A model generated the notes under the pieces. It made no database searches and was not told the DNA's origin. It was given only the letters and a program-made list of their open reading frames with translations. 64,000 bases of DNA from Yoonia sp. BS5-3 (GTDB lineage Bacteria; Pseudomonadota; Alphaproteobacteria; Rhodobacterales; Rhodobacteraceae): the NCBI RefSeq assembly GCF_038069655.2, contig NZ_CP150952.2, forward strand, positions 1-64,000. Reading direction: 5' to 3'. The stretch's first letter is position 1. Every line of letters begins with the position of its first letter. Of this stretch, positions 59,212 to 64,000 are shown piece after piece. Made by a program: the position numbers and the translations under genes.

Positions 59212-60356
59212 TGCGCCCTACCCTATCAACAACGGCTCTTTGCCTGATCTGGGCAACATCATCGTTCGCTCAAGGTGTGCCAACGGTCGATGGGGGCCTG
59301 ATCATTCGTAACGAAGCCGCCAACCTGCGGCGCGAGGCTGATCTTGCGACACAGGCCGAACGTCTTTCGACCGCCGAGGCCATTGCGGAAATTGAAGCCG
59401 AACAGCTTGAAGTGTTACAAAACATCCTCGACGCACAAACCAGTTTTGGTGGTCAGAATATTCCTGCAATGGTTCAAGGTCTCGAAGACGGCGCATTACC
59501 GGAACAATCTGCTGACGCCCTTTACTCACCGACCGACACCAACCCTGCTGGTGATCAAATGTTTGGGGACGCAAACCTGAACATCGAACAGCTTATTATC
59601 CGTGTGGCCCAAGAAACGCACGGATTGAACGGCGTCAGTCAGGCAGGTCTTTCGGTCGTACAGTGGCGTTGTCTGTTGCAGGCTCTTATCTGGCAGGAAA
59701 GTCGCTTTACGATTGGCGCACGGTCGCCAGTAGGTGCGTTTGGTCTGACCCAAATCATGCCACCTACGGCGGGTGATCTGGGTATTTACCCCGCCTACTA
59801 TGACAGCCCATATTTGCAGGTAGAAGGCGGCGCACGCTATCTCGCGCAGATGCTTCGCATGTTCGATGGCAACATCATTCATGCGCTTGCAGCCTATAAC
59901 GCCGGTCCGGGCAACGTCCAAAACTATGGCGGTGTACCACCTTTCGCAGAAACTGAGCATTACGTGCAGGTGATCCCGCGAAAGTATAACGAATATCTGA
60001 CCCGCGTTGGCGGGATTGATGCCCTGGGAACCATCGACCCTGCCTTGCTGGCAAACTCGAACCTTTCGATTTCAGGCAGTGGCGCAAGTTTCTACGCAAA
60101 TAGCTCTATGCAGAACGTCGAAGCCGCCGCGCTTCGCGTTCGCAATATCGTGGAGCGGATCGGACAAACCACCGACATTCAAGAGTCGATGGCACTCAAT
60201 ACCTATGCGCGGGCCGAACTGGTCAGGCTCGTTTCGGTACTTACCCGACTGAAAGCCGCCCGCACCCGTCCTCTGAGCGATGCCGAACTGGCAATGGCTG
60301 CGGCCCAACTCAGAGAGCAACAATTTATGGACTTCACATTGGAGGAACTCGACTAA
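59211..60356 (+). CDS. Lytic transglycosylase built into a VirB5-like frame
   Basis: 381 residues; ATG 59211 overlaps the lipoprotein stop (TGATG). Signal peptide, then QGVPTVD and a helical stretch as at the start of the plasmid VirB5. Residues 145-260 are an SLT transglycosylase domain (IWQESRFTIGARSPVGAFGL, catalytic Glu in QESRF; AYNAGPGNV). The last 90 residues align with the VirB5 C-terminus, including EQQFMDFTL at the end. It may place a peptidoglycan-cutting domain at the pilus tip or base. Confidence 0.88.
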   Translation: MRPTLSTTALCLIWATSSFAQGVPTVDGGLIIRNEAANLRREADLATQAERLSTAEAIAEIEAEQLEVLQNILDAQTSFGGQNIPAMVQGLEDGALPEQSADALYSPTDTNPAGDQMFGDANLNIEQLIIRVAQETHGLNGVSQAGLSVVQWRCLLQALIWQESRFTIGARSPVGAFGLTQIMPPTAGDLGIYPAYYDSPYLQVEGGARYLAQMLRMFDGNIIHALAAYNAGPGNVQNYGGVPPFAETEHYVQVIPRKYNEYLTRVGGIDALGTIDPALLANSNLSISGSGASFYANSSMQNVEAAALRVRNIVERIGQTTDIQESMALNTYARAELVRLVSVLTRLKAARTRPLSDAELAMAAAQLREQQFMDFTLEELD

Positions 60357-61198
60357 TGGAAAAATTCACCAAACCCTGTGCGTTTCTGCGTCAGACAATC
60401 ACTGCAAGCATGATCGGTGCAGCCGCATTCGTTGCCGCGCCCAGCCTTATGGGGGGCGGCGCGGCTTATGCGCAGGGCGTCCCAACGGTTGATACCCAGA
60501 ACATCGCGCAAGAAATTCAACAGCTTCGCCAGATGATTGAAGATGAAGTCTTGCAGAACGAACAGTTGCAGCAAGCCTTGAACCAGTTGCGGACGTTACA
60601 GGACCAATACGCGCAACTTCAAGAAACCTATGCCGCGCTGACGGGTCTGATGGACCTGCCGGAAATCATCACGACACAGTTTGAAGACGAACTGAACGGC
60701 CTACTCGATCAAGAATTTGGTGACATTATGGGCACCATCGACGCGATCCAGAACGGCGACTGGTCCCAGCTTGCGGGCAGTGGATCGGGCGAAATTCAGA
60801 CGCAAATGACGCGCGTGCTGGCCGATGCGGGTTTCGATGAAGACACCTTGTCGGAAATGGCAAACAGCGGTGTTGGTGGCGCTGAACGCGCGGCCCAACA
60901 GGCCACGACTGGTGCGGTCATGTCTGCGGCGGCTCAGAACAGTTATGAGGATGCCGGACAATCCCTTGAGCGTGTAGATCGTCTCGTCGGCATGATCGGC
61001 GACATGGAAGAACTCAAGGACAGCGTAGACCTCAATACACGGGTCACGGCTGAACTTGCAATCGCTCTGGTTGCCCAATGGCAGTTAGAAGCCGTCCAAA
61101 CGGTCGGCGCAGGCACGACTGGCGTTCTTGATGCAGCGACCATGGCCGAAGAACAGCAATTCATGGACTTCACGCTGCCGACTTTGAATGCAGACTAA
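60356..61198 (+). CDS. virB5: VirB5-like pilus component
   Basis: 280 residues. A long signal peptide (cleavage near AYAQ, residue 39), then QGVPTVD and coiled-coil-rich helices (residues 45-95), typical of the VirB5/TrbJ family, which sits at the pilus tip. The C-terminus ends EEQQFMDFTLPTL, shared with the gene before. TAATG overlap with the upstream stop. Confidence 0.88.
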   Translation: MEKFTKPCAFLRQTITASMIGAAAFVAAPSLMGGGAAYAQGVPTVDTQNIAQEIQQLRQMIEDEVLQNEQLQQALNQLRTLQDQYAQLQETYAALTGLMDLPEIITTQFEDELNGLLDQEFGDIMGTIDAIQNGDWSQLAGSGSGEIQTQMTRVLADAGFDEDTLSEMANSGVGGAERAAQQATTGAVMSAAAQNSYEDAGQSLERVDRLVGMIGDMEELKDSVDLNTRVTAELAIALVAQWQLEAVQTVGAGTTGVLDAATMAEEQQFMDFTLPTLNAD

Positions 61199-61211
61199 GG
61201 GATAAAAGACA

Positions 61212-61865
61212 TTGGCTACTGAACAGGAACACATCGAAGAAGAACTGATTTACGGCGCTCGGCGTCGTGAACAGTTGTGGCAAAAGCTCGGTCTGGGTGG
61301 CATGGCATTTGGAATTATTGGGTGCTTGTCGGCAGCGGCGGTTGCTGTTCTCGATGTTGACCCTGATCCAGTTGTTGTGCCCTTCAACCCAGAAACCGGC
61401 ATGGCTTTGCCCAATGCTCAAGTTGAAACACAGCGCGTAACGGAAAATCAGGCAATTATCGAAAGTGTTGCCTTCCGTTATGTGACTGACCGCGAGACAT
61501 ATAACCAGCTCGACAATGACGTGAGAGTTCGGAGCATTCTCGAAAGGTCAGACGGTGCGGCGTTGGCGTCCATGCGGTCTCTTTGGGACAGCGCAAACCC
61601 AAACTACCCGCCCGAAGTCTACGGTGACAACGCCCGTCTCGATGTTGAGGTTTTGAGTATCAACCGGATTGGTGTTGATCGCGTTCAACTGCGTCTACGG
61701 AAACGCCTGACCTCAAATCAGGGCGTTCAAGCGGGCCTTTTCACGGCCACCATGCTCTTTGAATTTAGACCAGAAGAACGTCGATCCATTGATGATGTTT
61801 GGAGCAACCCATTTGGGTTCACGGTCATCGAATATTCTATCCGCTCAGACAGATTGGAGAACTAG
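61212..61865 (+). CDS. virB8: VirB8 T4SS core protein
   Basis: 217 residues from TTG 61212 after AAGGGA. One membrane helix (residues 29-47), then the periplasmic domain with RYVTDRETYN, DNARLDVEV and FRPEER signatures. It nucleates the inner-membrane complex and interacts with VirB9 and VirB10. Confidence 0.93.
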   Translation: MATEQEHIEEELIYGARRREQLWQKLGLGGMAFGIIGCLSAAAVAVLDVDPDPVVVPFNPETGMALPNAQVETQRVTENQAIIESVAFRYVTDRETYNQLDNDVRVRSILERSDGAALASMRSLWDSANPNYPPEVYGDNARLDVEVLSINRIGVDRVQLRLRKRLTSNQGVQAGLFTATMLFEFRPEERRSIDDVWSNPFGFTVIEYSIRSDRLEN

Positions 61866-61866
61866 G

Positions 61867-62559
61867 ATGAACGTATTTAAGCCAACCGCTCTGTCCCTTG
61901 TTTTGGCCTTAGCCGCAGCGCCAGCATTCGCAGAATACACTCCGCGCGCCGGTGCAAACGACAGTCGGGTGCGTGTTGCTCAATATCAAGACGGGCAAGT
62001 GTATCGTCTCAACGTGAGCCTGACCCATGTAACCACGATTGAATTTGGTCAAGGGGAGACGATCCGCTCGATCATCGCTGGCGACACGGAGGGCTTTCAA
62101 CTTGACGGTGTTCCCGGTGGCCGTGCCTTCGCCGTAAAGCCCAACGCGCGAGGCGTTCACACGAACATTACGGTCTATACCAACCGTCGCAGCTATTACT
62201 TTAACGTACGTGAGGTAAATTCACCGACGTTCTACGTTGTCCAGTTTCGGTATCCAGAAGACAATGTGCGGCCAGTCAACGCCGTCGCGCAGCAAGCGCC
62301 GAACTACAACTATGCCGCAAGCAATCAAACAGCTTTTACTCCAACCTCGGTATGGGATGATGGCACGTTTACCTACTTCCGGTTCGCACGGAATGCACCG
62401 ATCCCCGCGATTTTCCGGTCCACTAATGGACGGGAACGGACGGTCAATTCACAACAAATCGAAGATGGCGTCCTGCGCGTGTCAGGGGTCAGCGGTCAAT
62501 GGGTTCTTCGCCTCGGCGATGAAGTTGTCTGCATCCAAGTCACCAATGGAGGGACATAA
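61867..62559 (+). CDS. virB9: VirB9 T4SS core protein
   Basis: 230 residues from ATG 61867. Signal peptide cut near AFAE, then the VirB9 motifs RVRVAQYQDGQVYRL, NITVYTNRRSYYF and the C-terminal DDGTFTYFRF...PIPAIF. It forms the outer-membrane ring with VirB7 and VirB10. Confidence 0.95.
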   Translation: MNVFKPTALSLVLALAAAPAFAEYTPRAGANDSRVRVAQYQDGQVYRLNVSLTHVTTIEFGQGETIRSIIAGDTEGFQLDGVPGGRAFAVKPNARGVHTNITVYTNRRSYYFNVREVNSPTFYVVQFRYPEDNVRPVNAVAQQAPNYNYAASNQTAFTPTSVWDDGTFTYFRFARNAPIPAIFRSTNGRERTVNSQQIEDGVLRVSGVSGQWVLRLGDEVVCIQVTNGGT

Positions 62560-62561
62560 TT

Positions 62562-63932
62562 ATGAGTGAAGCAGATGACCTCAAAGCGCGGCTTGCGGCT
62601 TTGGAAAAGTCAGGTGGCGGCGCTGGTGGCAAGAAAAAGCCCTCCCCCATTGTCGCAATTGCTGGCATCGGTGGCATTGCAGCTCTTGGTGGGTTTGCAT
62701 ACGTCGCATTGCAGCCCGCAACAGAAGCGCCAATGCCCGTCGCACAGCCAGAGGAATTTCAGTCCCAGGGTGACGGGTTTGGCGAGATTGCACCGTTCCA
62801 GCCCCCAGCCCCACCCGAACCAGAAGTTCAAATTGTGGAAACGCAGGCTGAACCCAATGCGGAACTTCTCGCACAACTGGCGGCTTTGCAGGCCCAAATC
62901 GAAGAACTACAAAATGCGCCCGAACCGGTTGTCGAAGAAGACACTGCGGCGGCTGATGCGATCAACGCTTTGACTGAGCAAATCGGCGCGCTTCAAACGG
63001 CGTCTGAGGCTGCGCAACAGCAATTTCAAGACGAACTGGAAGCCCGCGACCGTGATCTTGAGCGACTGCGCATGGACCTCGAATTGGCCCAGCTTCAAAC
63101 ACCCGCGCCTGCTCCGCTTGGGCCATCACCGGACGAACTTTTAGAGGCCGAACGTCAGCGTTTGGCGCGTGAAGAAGAAGCACGTCGATTGGCTGAGTTA
63201 GAACAGCGGCGGGCGGCAGAATTGGCGTTCCAAGAGGCTCGCATTCTCTCTCCAACCATCGCCTTTGGCGGCGGTGCCGGGGCCGATGAAGGCGAATTGA
63301 GTGGTCGCACCTTGGGCGCTGTTCAAGATTTTGTCGCCAATGGGGCGTTGCCAACACAGGTAACGCAGGCCGAAGTCATCGCGAACCCGGCAAACACGGT
63401 CGTCCAAGGCACGATGATCCAAGCCGTCACAGAAACGGCGCTGGATAGCACCCTCCCCGGCCCCATTCGCGCCATTATTTCTGAGGACGTACATTCGTTT
63501 GACGGGTCGCGTGTATTGATCCCGCGCGGTTCACGTCTCATTGGCCGTTATCAGTCTGGAGTGGAAATTGCACAACAGCGTGTGACCGTAGCTTGGGACC
63601 GGATCATCCTTCCCAACAACCAAACGGTTGTAATCAGCTCCTTCGGTGGTGATGAACTCGGCCGTTCCGGCGTGACCGGCGTTGTAGATACCCGCTTCGA
63701 TGAACGCTTTGGATCAGCCGCGCTGATTTCCTTGATCACTGCCCTGCCCGGTGCAGCCGCAGCCCAAGTGGAAAGCGAAACCTCGGCAGAAGTCTTGGAA
63801 GACGTTGGGGATGATCTGGCAGACAGCACAGATTCCGTCCTCAGCGACTACCTTGCGATTGGTCCTGTGATCTATGTAGATCAAGGGTCGCGCATTACGG
63901 TCATGGTGGACCGCGACGTGGAGATTTTCTAA
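62562..63932 (+). CDS. virB10: VirB10 T4SS core protein
   Basis: 456 residues. N-terminal cytoplasmic part, one membrane helix at about 28-48, a Pro/Glu-rich and coiled-coil region to about 225 and the C-terminal TrbI/VirB10 domain (GTMIQAVTETALDSTLPGPI, RVLIPRGSRLIGRY, GRSGVTGVVDTRF). It spans both membranes and senses ATP-driven energy from VirB4/VirB11/VirD4. Confidence 0.96.
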   Translation: MSEADDLKARLAALEKSGGGAGGKKKPSPIVAIAGIGGIAALGGFAYVALQPATEAPMPVAQPEEFQSQGDGFGEIAPFQPPAPPEPEVQIVETQAEPNAELLAQLAALQAQIEELQNAPEPVVEEDTAAADAINALTEQIGALQTASEAAQQQFQDELEARDRDLERLRMDLELAQLQTPAPAPLGPSPDELLEAERQRLAREEEARRLAELEQRRAAELAFQEARILSPTIAFGGGAGADEGELSGRTLGAVQDFVANGALPTQVTQAEVIANPANTVVQGTMIQAVTETALDSTLPGPIRAIISEDVHSFDGSRVLIPRGSRLIGRYQSGVEIAQQRVTVAWDRIILPNNQTVVISSFGGDELGRSGVTGVVDTRFDERFGSAALISLITALPGAAAAQVESETSAEVLEDVGDDLADSTDSVLSDYLAIGPVIYVDQGSRITVMVDRDVEIF

Positions 63933-64000
63933 GTGGCAGGCAACTATTTCCAAGTCACGCTGGACAAGCTGCCAGAAGCGAAAAGGGCTGATGCAATCGA
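63933..64000 (+). CDS. virB11: VirB11 T4SS ATPase, N-terminal start
   Basis: GTG directly after the virB10 stop opens 22 residues (VAGNYFQVTLDKLPEAKRAD and two more) running off the window. It follows virB10 where virB11 belongs and complements the C-terminal piece at 1-417. Confidence 0.8.
   Translation, partial: MAGNYFQVTLDKLPEAKRADAI

Noticed and set aside
1-64000. Insertion sequences, tRNA or rRNA genes
   Set aside because: No transposase, tRNA cloverleaf or rRNA sequence was recognised anywhere in the window.

Overview
The window looks like almost all of a conjugative plasmid from an alphaproteobacterium of the Rhodobacterales/Roseobacter type. It carries a VirB/VirD4 type IV secretion system (T4SS) with a VirD2/VirC1/VirC2 relaxosome, a solo RepC replication protein, a plasmid umuDC with a GAAC-N7-GAAC SOS box, ardC, ssb, a plasmid H-NS, and several small protein families typical of this group. 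The last 68 bases encode the N-terminus of VirB11 just after virB10, and the first 417 bases encode the C-terminus of VirB11. The simplest reading is a circular replicon cut inside virB11. Compared with the usual VirB11 length, roughly 0.5 kb is missing, so the whole would be about 64.5 kb.

Layout: 1-2.1 kb is the end of the T4SS operon (virB11, two small genes, virB6). 2.2-7.6 kb on the minus strand is the mobilisation operon (mobC/virD1-like, virD2, virD4). 7.6-8.3 kb holds a candidate nic site and a long array of 7-bp repeats that runs into the start codon of a virC1/parA-like gene, followed by a virC2-like gene. 9.6-12.2 kb has small genes and ardC, partly bracketed by inverted stem-loop elements. 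12.7-17.5 kb is a cluster of four nuclease-like genes. 18.0-20.5 kb has umuDC. 21-26.4 kb on the minus strand has a DUF4942 methyltransferase operon, an HTH regulator and ssb. 26.8-34 kb has a thermonuclease, a small operon with an orphan VirD4 membrane domain, a FitAB/VapBC-type toxin-antitoxin pair, an M15-like peptidase, a PAPS-reductase-like protein and a large ParB-like protein. 34.3-37.3 kb is a plus-strand run of small genes with H-NS and an SRAP protein. 37.3-39.1 kb is repC with a duplicated antisense-RNA-like element. 39.1-42.7 kb has a TrbM-like exported protein and a hydrolase/membrane-protein pair. 43.2-54.4 kb holds two defence loci back to back: an ABC-three-component system coupled to a serine recombinase, and a UvrD-type helicase/type III restriction-modification operon. 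55.0-64.0 kb is the main T4SS operon.

How the parts fit: mobC, virD2 and virD4 would nick and deliver DNA to the VirB channel. VirC1/VirC2 with the heptad array could act as a transfer enhancer, as a partition site, or as both. A shared 12-bp AT-rich box (TTATAAYATTGT) lies upstream of the T4SS operon, the mobilisation operon, ssb and several exported-protein genes, which suggests one conjugation-linked regulon. ArdC, the toxin-antitoxin pair and the defence loci would help establishment and retention. I found no transposase or insertion sequence, tRNA, rRNA or CRISPR array.
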